Shown: positions 10,503 through 21,010, numbered from the stretch's first letter. The stretch: DNA of 64,000 nt from Raphanus sativus (GCF_000801105.2 NC_079515.1:12772001-12836000), one strand, 5' to 3'. Made by a program: numbers and translations. The notes: a model not told the origin generated them from the sequence alone.

Positions 10503-11239
10503 TGTCTCTTAAAATTATTCGACTCGAGTATGGTATCTCAATGGTGCTGCTTTAGATACGGCCATGAGTCATACAGACCTCATACTTCTATTTATTGGAT
10601 TATTTTGTTGTAATTTACTTTAATATTTTTTTACTTATGTTAGTAATGTTCGTACTCAAAATGTTACATGTGACTCTTGCATGTTCCCTTATAATCTTCA
10701 CAATATAATATACTTTTGATGATTCTTGATTAAGCAGACAAGGTTCCAGTTATCTTGTGGACAAGTCTTAACTTGTCAATGTTGTTAATTCTTTTTATAT
10801 GTTAATAAATAAGTTATTTTGATGTTTGTGATAGACATGCTTTTATGATTGTATCCCGTCAGCTCTCAGCTATTACCGTGGTGGCGTTACTAATTTTATG
10901 CAAGACACTAATTAGAATATATATATAGGAATAAAAATTTACAAGTAGGGTTTATTCATGATCATCAAATAACCTGGAATCACAATATACATTGTTACTA
11001 TTGAATAAGTAACGCCAACAAGTAGAAATCTAAACTTACATACATATGTACTCATGCTTTGAACGGTCTAGAATATTCGAACTTCCAGAAAATTTAGTTG
11101 AGATACCCCATGAAATTTAATGACATGACTTGCAAGTGTGTGGCACCGAATAATGGCAACAAAGCTTTAAAACTAAGTGACATCCTTTACGACATATAGT
11201 AGCGAAAATCCACAACCACAAGAACCATGCATGAACATC
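10503..11239. other. Intergenic DNA between young Copia and LAZY5-like gene
   Basis: AT-rich, with no gene-like frame and no repeat I recognise. It contains the promoter-distal region of the LAZY5-like gene. The first 60 bases may continue an exon-like stretch interrupted by the Copia insertion (see findings). Confidence 0.5.
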
Positions 11240-11247
11240 TATAAAAA
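11240..11247 (+). promoter_or_regulatory. TATA box of the LAZY5-like gene
   Basis: TATAAAAA in the context ACATCTATAAAAACCCC. A start about 30 bases downstream (near 11272) would give a 5' leader of about 250 bases, pyrimidine-rich near 11330-11380, before the proposed start codon at 11525. Confidence 0.55.
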
Positions 11248-11524
11248 CCCCACTTCGATACAATCTCACGTTGTCTTTGCTTATACGCCTCATATTAGAT
11301 TGAGTCAAACAAATTAGTCAAAACACTTATATCTCTTTTCTTTCCAAGTCATCTAGGTCTTGTCTTCATCTTCTGTTCCAAGGTCTCTAATCATATGTGT
11401 GAGGGAGAATCTGTTTAACTCATTTGGGGTACAGATCTATATTTGACCCACCAGCATATATTCAAACGCGAATAATCACAAAAGCTCTATACTATATTAT
11501 ACAAACAGCATATTCAGCCAGAAC

Positions 11525-13403
11525 ATGGAGGTTAGTCATAGTCACATGCGTTATATATCATTCACATGTGTCCATAACACAAATCACCGTATTTATTAGC
11601 GTCTAAACTTTTGAGTTTTGACCAGGTCTTTCAATGGCTCTTCAAGTTAGGAAAGGAAATAGGAAAATCAGAGCCATTCTCATCCAATGGTACTGCTCAT
11701 GAAGCCGCTACAACTCTAACAAGTAAGTGACAAAACATTTCTTGATCCTTCGAAGTTAGATCACAATGTATAGAGCACTACAAATATAGTTAATTAATTA
11801 GATCTTGAAGGTTACCAGATTTGCTTGGGTTTGTTTCCTTATTGTGCTTTGCATGTAATTGATGTGATTGAGGTTGCGCAGATCGCAGAACAAGAAAGTC
11901 ATCAACAAGAGGGTCTAAACATAAAAACCAGAGGAATTACAGAAGAATATGGTTATGGTGTCAAAAAGATGTAGCTGACGCTTGTTTCTATAGCACACTG
12001 AATTTAAAAAGACTTGGCAGCTTGAGAAGAGAACATTTGTTTCGTGCCATGGCGAAAATGAAGGCACAAGTAGGACAAGAAAAAGAAGTACCACTGACAA
12101 CGTTTGATCCGAAAAAGGCTATCAGAGCCTTGGAACCGGAGGAACATGAAGAAAGCAACAAAGAGAAGGTGAACAGCGAGCAGACAAAAGCTAAAAGTAA
12201 GGCCACGCTTTCAAGGATGAAGGAGCTTATTAGATGGGCTGCAGCAGCAAAATCCGACAAAGCTGCCAAATTCTTTACCCCTAAGGTATGAATATCAATC
12301 TCACAAGGACTCAAATTGATTAGTAACTATTGTTCTTGATGAAACATAGTTTTTCAGATAATGGAGTTTAGAAACCGAAGAAAGTTGAAGACAATGAAAG
12401 AGGCGAATGAAGAATCAAAAAGAATTAGTAGTGCCAGTATAAGTTTGAGATGGGAGAGTAGCGAGAGTCGCACAACTTTATCTTCCTCTGATCATATCTC
12501 CATAGTTTCTGCACCAGCAATCTTCGATTCCTTGGGTCCTACGCCACCCTATCGATGTAGATCCAGGAAAGGCAACTGGATCACTACTGATTCTGAATGT
12601 AAGACCACTAAAATGAATTATTAAATATTTTTAAAACTTTATTCTACTTATTTCTTTTTTGAAAGAAAAGCAATATAGTTTTAATATTTAAACACACAAA
12701 ACCAACTCCAAAAGGATGATCGGTAATAATGCATATGTAGTTCAAATAAAACTGCTCCATAATGTATGCTCATAATTTTTTTTTTTTTTAGCAAACTCTT
12801 TGTTTTTGTTTTTCTTTTAATAATTATTTTGGATCCGTAGGTCGGTACATACTTTTAAGGTGATGTCCAAATCATTTTAAATTCAGTTTTCGTTGAAGAA
12901 GAAACTCTTCCAACAATATTTGAATATATGACCCCTTGCACATTAGGTAGATAATCTATTTTTTCTTTTCTTTTTTAGAGGAGATTCTTCTTAACAAGGT
13001 GTGAACCTATGACATCTTAGATGTACTTACTAAATAATAAAAAAAAATTAGCCACTATAGTAACTACTTATTGGTTAAAACTGTTAGGGATATAAACTGT
13101 GCATAATGATTAGCTCCACTGTAAAGCTTTTACGGTCCTATAATTAAGAAAACTTTATCTCCGGCATGTATCTACAGGTTAGTATACGCTGTTTGTTCCT
13201 AGCGTCTGATGGAGTTTTTATTTGGAAAAACCTAAATACCATTGTGGTGATAGAAGTTCGAATTCAATATTTTTAACATTCATTCTGTGAGTAGGAAGTA
13301 CTAATAGGATACAAGCAATTATGTATTCTCTTTGTTACTGTGTTTATTATTCTAATGTCTCTTATGTTTTTTGGATTGTGCAGTTGTGGTGTTGGAGTTA
13401 TGA
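11525..13403 (+). CDS. LAZY5: LAZY/IGT-family protein, LAZY5-like, five exons
   Basis: Exons rebuilt from splice sites: 11525-11530 (ATGGAG, donor GTTAGT), 11626-11722, 11882-12285, 12358-12598 and 13384-13403. They join in frame to 768 bases, 255 residues. The N-terminus MEVFQWLFKLGKEIG fits the short W/F-rich LAZY N-terminal box. The C-terminus WITTDSEFVVLEL fits the conserved C-terminal motif of the family, which in other members binds RLD proteins. A 6-base first exon and a 20-base last exon are typical of IGT/LAZY genes, from memory, and strongly support the call. I do not see the IGT motif itself, as expected for the divergent LAZY5 type. Middle exon landmarks: YRRIWLWCQKDVADACFYST, RREHLFRAMAKMKAQ, KELIRWAAAAKSDKAAKFF. 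LAZY proteins act in statocytes to convert gravity sensing into polar auxin flow; LAZY5 is a minor member in Arabidopsis. The neighbours match Arabidopsis order, which makes orthology likely. Exon 1 is the least certain part. Confidence 0.82.
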
Positions 13404-13611
13404 CAAGAAGATACATGTGGATGGCGACAATGACAAGTGCAACCAATTGATTCCTTCGTCGCAATATCATTTGTGGTTAATTTATAATTATTTTTGTGTA
13501 ATTTCAGTTTAATTTTATATAATTCATACTAGATGATCGGTTTATGTGATGCCTAAATATGAGAAACAGAGAAAGTAAATAAATGTTTTCAAATTCTAGT
13601 ATCAGTACTGG
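13404..13611 (+). other. Probable 3' UTR and flank of the LAZY5-like gene
   Basis: AT-rich, with no further frame. The 3' end of the transcript probably falls before the hAT-like element that begins at 13612. Confidence 0.4.
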
Positions 13612-14536
13612 TAGGCTGTTCAATATGGCAAAACCGAACCGTACCGAACCGAACCGAACCGAAATAGACAATATGGTTTGGATTTGGTATATACCATACA
13701 AACCGAATGGATGTAATTTTCTAAAAACCGTAGGATTTGGATATGGTTTGGTATATAACCGATAAAACCGAATAAACCGAATAAAACCGATCAAAAATAG
13801 AAACATGTAAATATGTAATTTTATAACGACGTATAAAAATCATAAGTTAATTTGTTTGTTAATAACTATTACCATATTTTTTACAGTAATAAAGAAGTCA
13901 TGATTTGTAAAACATTTGAAGAATAATTGAATAACAATTCATCGCAACCGATGCTTCTTATTTTTTAATCTTCTTTTTGATCTTTTTGCTTTATTTTAGC
14001 ATTGACTAAATTGAAATAAAAATTATAAATTTGATGGACAACAATAGTAGAAATTCTTCACAACTTTTTTTAATCTATAAATGAACAGAGATTCGTGTTC
14101 AATCGAAGAAACATGAATTTGATGAACGCTAAATATGGAAGAGTAGAAAAATTTTCTTTAGTGTTTCGTGTTTCTGTTTTGTTTTTAATTTACTTTTATT
14201 CAAAATTTTGAGCTTTGATTTTAATTCTAAATTTGATTATTTTATTAGATGGTATAAGCGTTTTTTATTTTTTGTTCTTTTATTTAAACATATAATATTT
14301 TTTAATAAATGACTATGCTGACAACATGACTCTAAAATTCATATAATAGGATCACAAAATAAAGAATTATGTTTTTTGGTATAAAACCGAATAAACCGAA
14401 AACCGACAGTATATAAACCGAACCGAACCGATGTAAATATAGATTTAGAATGGTAGTTGTATTTTACTAACCGAAATACCGAAAAACCGAAAAAACCGAA
14501 CCGAAACCGAACCGATATCCGGATTGAACACCCCTA
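13612..14536. mobile_element. Non-autonomous hAT-like element rich in ACCGAA repeats
   Basis: Begins TAGGCTGTTCAAT and ends ATTGAACACCCCTA, an inverted terminal repeat of hAT type. The two ends carry arrays of ACCGAA/AACCGA (13632-13796 and 14385-14515) and the middle is AT-rich without coding capacity. A second copy, inverted and split by a Helitron, lies at 54947-59721. No clear 8-bp target duplication is visible here. Confidence 0.65.
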
Positions 14537-14756
14537 TGGTAAACTATCATCAGTTCTTGATATAATATGCATGATGTGGATAATACGATATGATTCAAAC
14601 AGGCCCGTTTCAAGTATTATACGGACCCTGGGCTAAAAAAATATTTTTCAAAAAATATTGGACCTAATCTGGGCTAAAAAAAATCAAAAATTGTAGTGAA
14701 CCCTGCCAAATGCATTCCCAGTCATGCCTAGAGTCGGACTTGGATTCAAAGTACTA

Positions 14757-14950
14757 ACGGTTGAACCTCCATAAATTAATAATGTTAAAATTACGCCAAA
14801 ACTATAATTTTTATTAATTTATAGAGATTATTAATTTATCGATATACTAATTGAACTAAAAATTCAATTTGAAACTATAAATTTATATTAATTTATAAAG
14901 AAATTTAGTGTATATTAATTTATCGAGTATTAATTTAAAAAGGTTATATT
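14757..14950. repeat. Dispersed AT-rich repeat, copy 1
   Basis: Shares a run of similarity (CTATAAATTAATAAT, ATTTATCGATATACTAATTG) with 59997-60195, so it is a dispersed family. It is internally palindromic around TATTAATTTATAGAG. No coding content. Confidence 0.6.
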
Positions 14951-15089
14951 ATATTAATTATAACAAAGCTAAGTCTATAACTAAGCTAACTTCGCTACGA
15001 TGGAATAGAAGATATAGATCTATAAACCTCCTATGAATAGAAGAACAAGAGATAACAACGTAGAACCATCTCCATACTCCAGTATAAAC

Positions 15090-15268
15090 ATATGGAATAA
15101 GTTTATACACTAAATATCGTATTACTATATTATTATTTTGGAAAAATTATGTAGTCCAATCATGCATTGCAGGCAAACGAAAAAATATTTACTATAGGAG
15201 ATTTTTTGGATGAATTTAACTAAATTATAAATACATATTTATGACACTTTAGTTCATTTTAGTATTTT
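15090..15268. repeat. 179-bp segment reappearing at 22376-22554
   Basis: Differs from the copy at 22376-22554 by about two bases. It lies in otherwise ordinary AT-rich DNA here, but forms the junction between two duplicated 1-kb blocks there. Confidence 0.85.
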
Positions 15269-15323
15269 ACTAAGGTAGTGTCACGGATTAATATCTAAGA
15301 CTACGTGCATTTTCAGTTACATG

Positions 15324-15888
15324 ATGAGGCGGGCACAAATTGGATATCAAGATTTTTGGAGGTATTCGTGATTCGATTTGTTTCCGTCCGAAATGATCAA
15401 TTGTCTGATCTGATTTGATCCGCTGCCATTTAGATATTCGGTGTTTTGGATATCCGGAAAATTTAAGGTTTTTAACTGAATATCCGATCCGATCCGCAAA
15501 ATTAAATAAAAAATAATAATATAGTAATATTTTATTAAAAATCTATATACCTTTTAAAATTCTAATAAATAGTTTAATAAATTTAGTAAATAAAAATACT
15601 GTAAAATTTTATATAAAAGTAATTTTTATATAACTTTATAAATATACTATTTTATAATATATAATATTTATATATATAAATATTATATTTTATATGCATA
15701 TAACGGATCGAATCAAATATCCATTTCTAAAATATTAATATTTGTGGTTTGCTTCGTTTCTTACGAATATTACATTTTAGTATTTGTTTTATTTCGTAAA
15801 ATTACAGATATCCGAAAAAAGATTTTTTGGTTCAAATAGAGACAGATAACGAACTGAATTAAAATTACGGATATTTTGCCCAGCCCTA
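15324..15888. mobile_element. Non-autonomous hAT-like element with GATATCCG motifs
   Basis: Ends are TGAGGCGGGCACAAAT and TTTTGCCCAGCCCTA, imperfect inverted repeats. The ends are rich in GATATCCGATCC-type motifs and the centre is pure AT. The same family occurs at 41749-42381, 48159-48833 and 51026-51594. No target duplication is clear for this copy. Confidence 0.5.
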
Positions 15889-16039
15889 TAATAATGTATT
15901 GACCCATTTCATTTTTAATGGATGTAAAATTTATTCAAATAAAAACAACGAGTTTTACACCTTGGTGCGACCTTTTATAAACTAATTACAGAGGATCAAA
16001 TGTTTTTTTATTTTTTTGAATTATACAGATGTATTTTTA

Positions 16040-16200
16040 TCCCACAAAAGTGGTTTTGACTAGTCACATGGCAACACGTGTTGGTCTTTTATCTTTGGCG
16101 ATGCCGAAATATTAATTCCTCAATGACCGAGACTCGAACCCTGATGATTTTACCGTATTAAACTTTTTCCATCAAGTTAATCATCACTAGACCACAAACT
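16040..16200 (-). mobile_element. tRNA-derived SINE-like relic
   Basis: On the minus strand, TGGTCTAGTGATGA (16181-16194) fits a pol III A box and GGGTTCGAGTC (16131-16141) fits a B box, about 40 bases apart as in tRNA-derived SINEs. The 3' end and target duplication are not clear, so limits are approximate. Confidence 0.5.
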
Positions 16201-16304
16201 CTACCACAAACACTTGTTGATCCAATGGTTTTTTTATCTTGTAAATCTATATCATTTTGGTCAATAGTTCAAAATTAAAGTCAATATGCTTCTGATCTAT
16301 TTCT

Positions 16305-16436
16305 CGGAAGCATATTGACTTTGCTCTGACCAGTCCCTTCGGTGGTGGCCGTCCTGGAAGAGTGAAGAGAAGGAATGAGAAGTCTGCTTCCAAGAAAGCC
16401 TTTGGTGGTGATGCAGATGGTGATGACGAAGAGTAA
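16305..16436 (+). pseudogene. RPS9: Last-exon fragment of ribosomal protein S9
   Basis: The frame reads [20 protein letters not shown], then an acidic tail ending GDDEE and stop. This is the C-terminus of cytosolic 40S protein uS4/RPS9 in plants. Only about 43 of roughly 197 residues are present. The left edge looks like the end of the preceding intron (TTTCTCG before GAAG), so this is a genomic copy and not a processed cDNA. A stretch resembling the native 3' UTR follows to about 16590. A 13-bp inverted repeat sits at the left breakpoint (16280-16292 and 16307-16319). No promoter or start; not functional. Confidence 0.85.
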
Positions 16437-16602
16437 TTCTAACTCGCATCTGTTTTAGCTATGGAGCAATCTGCCTTATGATAATTCTGTAGTCTTGTTC
16501 TTTTTCGGTGGATTGTTTTGAGTTTTCTTTCACTTCTACAAGTGTTCAAACTTATGCCTATTTATTTCTTACAGCCATCATCTCTTTAAAAGTTGTCTGA
16601 AG

Positions 16603-16646
16603 AAAAAAAGTATCTTTTGTGTTACAAAAAAAAAAAAGTATCTTTT
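16603..16646 (+). mobile_element. Ultra-short poly(A) insertion with 16-bp direct repeats
   Basis: AAAAAAAGTATCTTTT occurs at 16603-16618 and 16631-16646. Between them lies GTGTTAC plus A residues (12 bases). It looks like a retroposon tail with almost no body. Confidence 0.6.
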
Positions 16647-17722
16647 ATGCTGAGATCAAATTAAATCATAGAAGTGTATAATTAAATCATAGAAGTGTAT
16701 AATTAAAATCATAAAAAAAAAAAAAAGATCATAGAGTTTTTATTTTCCTGAGCAAAAAAAAATAAAATAAATCAATATTAATAATTAAATCATTTATTGT
16801 TAGAAGTGTATATAAAACATATTATATTCTTACTTGAATAAAACAATGGCAGATCTCCTAAATATTTTTATTAATTTTTTATTAATTTTTATTCAAAAAT
16901 AGCTAACAGAAATTAATATTACCAAAATATGTTTTATTGAATGGGTAAATGACAATTCTATTTTTATTTAAAAATTTAGTTAACTAGTTTTAAATATAAA
17001 GTAATTAATATTCAAAATTAAAAATAATAAAAGGAAAATATTTTTTCGAATAACTTTTTTCAAACTTTTAAAAAGAAAAATATTTTCTCAAAACTTTCTT
17101 TCAAACTTTTTCTTCAGCTTTGGAAAACAATCTTTCTTAAATGTGTATTACATCTTCATGAATGGTAAAAAAAATAAAAAAAATTAGGAATGCTTTTAAA
17201 TATGTATAATACTTTCTATAAAACGTAGATATCAAATCCATCCATAGACTTTTGAAAGATAAATATAATACTTGTTTAAAATATTTTATTCAATATACAT
17301 ATAATGATATTCATAAATATATTTTCATAGAGATCCTCCTAAATACACATTATGAATTTTTCTTAAAAAATTGATTAAAATATTACACATATTTATCAAT
17401 ACATTCCTTAATTTTAGAAATATATTATACTTATTTAGAAAGATCTTTCTAAACTCAACTTTAGCAAGATACTATACACATTCATGAAATTTTTCATCAA
17501 AGGTTATTAAGAAAAAAATATTTTTCACAAAATAAATTGAAAAAGAAATTTTTTGATTTTCTTTTTCAAAACACATTTAGTTTATTTATAGGTAGAAAAT
17601 ATATATAGTTGTTATTTACCTTTTTATAATACAATATTTATTTTCAAGGAAATATAATACAATATTTTTATGAATTTTTGAGGTTCATTTCTCATAAAAC
17701 TAATACTTTCCTTGAAAAAAGT
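16647..17722. other. AT-rich intergenic DNA upstream of the F-box gene
   Basis: No gene or recognisable element. Contains an imperfect tandem AATTAAATCATAGAAGTGTA near 16660-16700 and long A/T runs. A 15-bp direct repeat (TATAATACAATATTT at 17625 and 17653) flanks 13 bases. Confidence 0.5.
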
Positions 17723-17763
17723 ATTTTAATTTTGTTTTTTTGTGCAACATTTTAATTTTGTTT
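17723..17763 (-). mobile_element. Ultra-short poly(T) insertion with 15-bp direct repeats
   Basis: ATTTTAATTTTGTTT at 17723-17737 and 17749-17763 flanks TTTTGTGCAAC. On the minus strand the insert is GTTGCAC followed by A residues. It lies about 140 bases before the F-box start codon. Confidence 0.5.
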
Positions 17764-17899
17764 AATCTCCAAAATCCTGGGGAATTTCCGGTCACACGTT
17801 CTCCATCGCTGCACTTTTCACTCATCACCCCTCAAAGTCTCTTCTTCTTCTTCGAGAAATCAACAGAGCCAGATAATAAACCAAAATTCAAAAACAATA

Positions 17900-19036
17900 A
17901 TGTCAGACACCAATCCAGAATCCTCAAACTTCAACGCTCTCAACACGGACGTCACGGAATCAATCCTCTCCCTTCTCCCAATCCCATCCCTCGTCCGTTT
18001 CTCCTCCGTCTCCAAACTCTGGCGCTCAATCATCACCTCCCTCCCTCCTTCCCCTTCCCCTTCCCCATGGCTCTTCCTCTTCGGCATCCACAACACCTCC
18101 TCCTTCCACAACCAATCCTTCGCCTTCGACCCCCTCTCCAACTCCTGGCTCCGCCTCCCCTTCCCCCCCTCCCTCCCTTCCCTCCACCTCCTCGGCTCCG
18201 ATCGCTTCCTCTTCACCACCGCTCCTCGATTCTCCTTCTCCCCCTTCCTCAAACCTAACTGGCGCTTCACTTCCCCCGTCCCTTTCCCCAGAATCAACCC
18301 CCTCCTCGCCGTCTTCTCCTCCAACCTCATCCTCGTCGGCGGAGTCGGATCCATCGGCGGTTTAGTCAACATCGACGATCGCTCACCCGTTCAGATCTAC
18401 GACACCACTCTCGACTCCTGGCAGCTATGTCCTCCCCTCCCCCAATCTTTCCCATCCGCCGCTCACGAATCCCTAAGCTCCGCTCTCTGCAAACGCAGAT
18501 TCTACGTCTTCGACATCAACTCCTCCTTCATCTCCTCCTTCTCCTTGGATACTCACACCTGGAGCGACGTTCAAACGCTCCGACCACCAGGCCTCCTCTT
18601 CGCCTTCCTCAATTCATGTGGCGACGATACGCTAGTCCTCGGCGGGATGTGTAATTCTTCGGATCGCGGATTCTCGTTTAATCTCTGGAGAATCGAGGAA
18701 GGCTCGATGGAGTTCAGCGAGATCGCGATTATGCCTGAGGCTTTGTTGTTTGGGCTGGTTGGTGGTGATAATGAGGATGAGGATGATGGTAACAGGTTCA
18801 GGAGTTTGAAATGTGTTGGCGCTGGGTGTCTTGTCTATGTCTTTAATGAGGATGGTCATAAGAAGTATCCCGCTTGCGTTTGTGAGATTGGTTTGGAGAA
18901 TGGTGGCAAGTGTAGGTGGAGGAGTGTGCCTCCTTTGCCTTCTCCTGTTAATAAGTTTCATAAGCTTGTTTCTTTCTGCTCCACTGTTTCTATTACCGAC
19001 GTTTTCCACTCCGATGCCACTCACATTGGTGCTTGA
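17900..19036 (+). CDS. F-box/kelch-repeat protein (At3g24760-like)
   Basis: Intronless, 378 residues, ATG at 17900. The F-box lies at about residues 13-50 ([32 protein letters not shown]). Kelch-like blades follow: [29 protein letters not shown] with [30 protein letters not shown] with [11 protein letters not shown], and [20 protein letters not shown]. The F-box would bind SKP1/ASK in an SCF ubiquitin ligase and the kelch domain would choose the substrate, which is unknown. The match to Arabidopsis At3g24760 is from memory and is backed by the CLE41 and LAZY5-like neighbours. The first 750 bases are extremely pyrimidine-rich (CCTCC/CTTCC runs, C-ending codons), while the last 380 bases use T- and G-ending codons. 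A proline-serine stretch (PPSPSPSPW) sits after the F-box. An open frame at 17740-18258 overlaps in another frame and is judged a by-product of this composition. Confidence 0.9.
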   Translation: MSDTNPESSNFNALNTDVTESILSLLPIPSLVRFSSVSKLWRSIITSLPPSPSPSPWLFLFGIHNTSSFHNQSFAFDPLSNSWLRLPFPPSLPSLHLLGSDRFLFTTAPRFSFSPFLKPNWRFTSPVPFPRINPLLAVFSSNLILVGGVGSIGGLVNIDDRSPVQIYDTTLDSWQLCPPLPQSFPSAAHESLSSALCKRRFYVFDINSSFISSFSLDTHTWSDVQTLRPPGLLFAFLNSCGDDTLVLGGMCNSSDRGFSFNLWRIEEGSMEFSEIAIMPEALLFGLVGGDNEDEDDGNRFRSLKCVGAGCLVYVFNEDGHKKYPACVCEIGLENGGKCRWRSVPPLPSPVNKFHKLVSFCSTVSITDVFHSDATHIGA

Positions 19037-19750
19037 CTTTTCCTTTACTTACTACGCCAATGGTATGAATATGATGATCATCCTCTCTTACCATAGGCTT
19101 TGTTGTTTTGGTTTTGGTAAAAATTTAGAAAGCATTATAGTTTAGATTCTCTAGGGATCATAAAGAGATTATGAACTGATTACATCTCAATCTTTCGTGC
19201 TGCAGGTTAGCTATTTATAATCCACTACCTATCTTACCATCCACGGGGTACGATTTTACTTGGAATTCTTCATCCATTGATGTATTGGTATTGTTTACTA
19301 ATGACTAAATAGTCTTCGCCTCTTGTGAAATTTCCGTTACAATGTAAAGTGGAGATGAACAAAGAAATAAGTGTATAAAGATATTATGTAATTAGGTGAT
19401 ATTGTTGGAAAAAAAAACTCATTTTGTAATTCTTCGCTAATATGTTGTTGCTATGTTAACGCTTTTGTACGATTACATATAATAATGTATATGTGTTGTG
19501 TTTATCTCATTGTTTCTTCCTAAGAACCTTTTTGGTCAAGTCAGTAATCTCATTGTTTTCAAGTGTGATGATTACAACGCTAATTGCTAACACAGACAAA
19601 GAGTGGCAAAGTGTTGAAGATGGATCGAACGAAATTGATGTCAACGAATCAAAACTTCCATGGAGATGGATGATGGTGAGAATTTGTGTTACTTTCACTA
19701 CCAACTAGTAGCTAGGAGAGTGTCTTAACTGCTGACGTAGAAGGGGAAGT
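19037..19750. other. 3' flank of the F-box gene
   Basis: The 3' UTR probably ends before about 19400. A small open stretch at 19567-19708 (MITTLIANTDKEWQSVEDGS) has no recognised relative, and I do not call it a gene. Confidence 0.4.
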
Positions 19751-19818
19751 CTAACCCAAATAGACTCTTTTTTTTTTTTTTTTTTTTTTTTTTGTAACGG
19801 CTAACCCAAATAGACTCT
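19751..19818 (-). mobile_element. Ultra-short poly(T) insertion with perfect 18-bp direct repeats
   Basis: CTAACCCAAATAGACTCT at 19751-19768 and 19801-19818 flanks about 25 T residues plus GTAACGG. On the minus strand this is CCGTTAC followed by poly(A), the same GTTAC-poly(A) end as at 16603-16646. Confidence 0.8.
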
Positions 19819-19968
19819 AAAAACCGTCGATAAGATTCTAGCAAACTGAATTTGGAGACATTTACGTACGTAGGTCTATAATATCGTGTCGTGGGACTCT
19901 TGCTCGAGGTTTGTCCTACTAATCCTCTCGATCTTCGTGTTTCTTTTATTGCGAATTGGTTTTCGTAG

Positions 19969-20014
19969 CAAGGATGATACATTTTTTTTTTTTTTTGGGT
20001 CAAGGATGATACAT
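19969..20014 (-). mobile_element. Ultra-short poly(T) insertion with 14-bp direct repeats
   Basis: CAAGGATGATACAT at 19969-19982 and 20001-20014 flanks 14 T residues plus GGGT (minus strand ACCC-poly(A)). Confidence 0.75.
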
Positions 20015-20071
20015 GTCTATCGAATTTCACCCTGTTTATCTGGTGGGCCTATATACATGTCTATCGAATTT
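20009..20071. repeat. 19-bp direct repeat around 25 bases
   Basis: ATACATGTCTATCGAATTT at 20009-20027 and 20053-20071. The 25 bases between have no poly(A), so this may be a small tandem duplication or repair filler. Confidence 0.7.
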
Positions 20072-20139
20072 TATTCCGAGATTCGGGTCAAACCTTAGTT
20101 ATGACGTCCAGATCAAATTAAATATTTAAGATTTATTTT

Positions 20140-21010
20140 TTCTTATTGCAAAAGTAACCTGAAACGATTTATATGAAAGTCGTCTAATTATAATAAAATA
20201 TTGAAGTTTTTTTTTTCTGACGACTTACTTGTAAGTCGTCCGGAAAAAGTCAAATTTCTGAATAACCTGGTCAAATGCAAAACTAACATGTTTATCCTAG
20301 ACGATTTACTGGGAGATCGTCTCTGGTATTTTTGAGATTTTTTTCGTTAACAAAAATAAGTTAATATTTACAAAGGAAGACTTCCAAAGAAGTCTGCTAT
20401 AGAGTAGACTTCTCGGCAAGTCTTCCTTTGTAAATTTTCAATTGCAAAATTGACCCAAATCCAGAAGACTTCGTGGAAGTTTTATGCGTCAATGTTTAAT
20501 AAACTTTCATTTTTTGCTAAAACTATAAAGACTTTTTAACATTTCTTTGTAAATTCATGCATATTAGTCAATATTGAGGCTATATAATGAAATTTATAAT
20601 TTAATTGGTGATATTTATGAGGTTACCAACATTCATATTTATTAAAGTTTCTAGCTGATTCGAGAAGACTTCTATGGAAGTCTTCTATGTTAGTTTTTTG
20701 TAAATTTGTTAAGTAATTTTAAGATGTGTCTTTTTTTTTTACTTTTAAAAGTGTTAAGTAACTTAATATCATATGGTTTAATGTGTCTTCTTAGATTATA
20801 GGATATTCTTTTTAACTTTCATGAAATTTGAAATTTCAATTTTTACTTAAAATTTGAATTTCCGCTTAAATTTTAATTTTCGCCTAAGTTTTCCGCTTAT
20901 ATTTCAATTTCTTGCTTTAAATTTAAGTCTTCCTAGAAATCTTCTGAGAGTAAGTCTTCCGAGAAATCTTCTAAGAATAAATCTTCCGGAAGACTTCCCA
21001 CAAGATTTCT
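20140..21010. repeat. AT-rich block with AAGTCTTC/AAGTCGTC palindromes
   Basis: Short inverted motifs recur: GACGACTTACTTGTAAGTCGTC (20219-20240), GAAGACTTCTATGGAAGTCTTC (about 20662-20683), GACTTCTCGGCAAGTC, TCTTCCGGAAGACTTCC. These are typical of a repeat family I have seen in Brassica sequence, but I cannot name it. No protein-coding frame. Confidence 0.55.

Noticed and set aside
11424..11606. 60-codon frame upstream of the LAZY5-like exon 2
   Set aside because: It begins with TTG rather than ATG and has no similarity; the region is better explained as leader, exon 1 and intron 1.
14604..14640. CAGGCCCGTTTCAAG as a hAT element end
   Set aside because: No partner end or target duplication found.
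16128..16196. Possible tRNA gene on the minus strand
   Set aside because: Box spacing fits a SINE head better and no acceptor stem was found.
17740..18258. 172-codon open frame before and across the F-box start
   Set aside because: It overlaps the F-box frame and reads as low-complexity Pro/Leu text made by the pyrimidine-rich strand.
17860..18372. 170-codon minus-strand open frame opposite the F-box gene
   Set aside because: An Arg/Glu/Gly-rich shadow of the same biased sequence; no domain.
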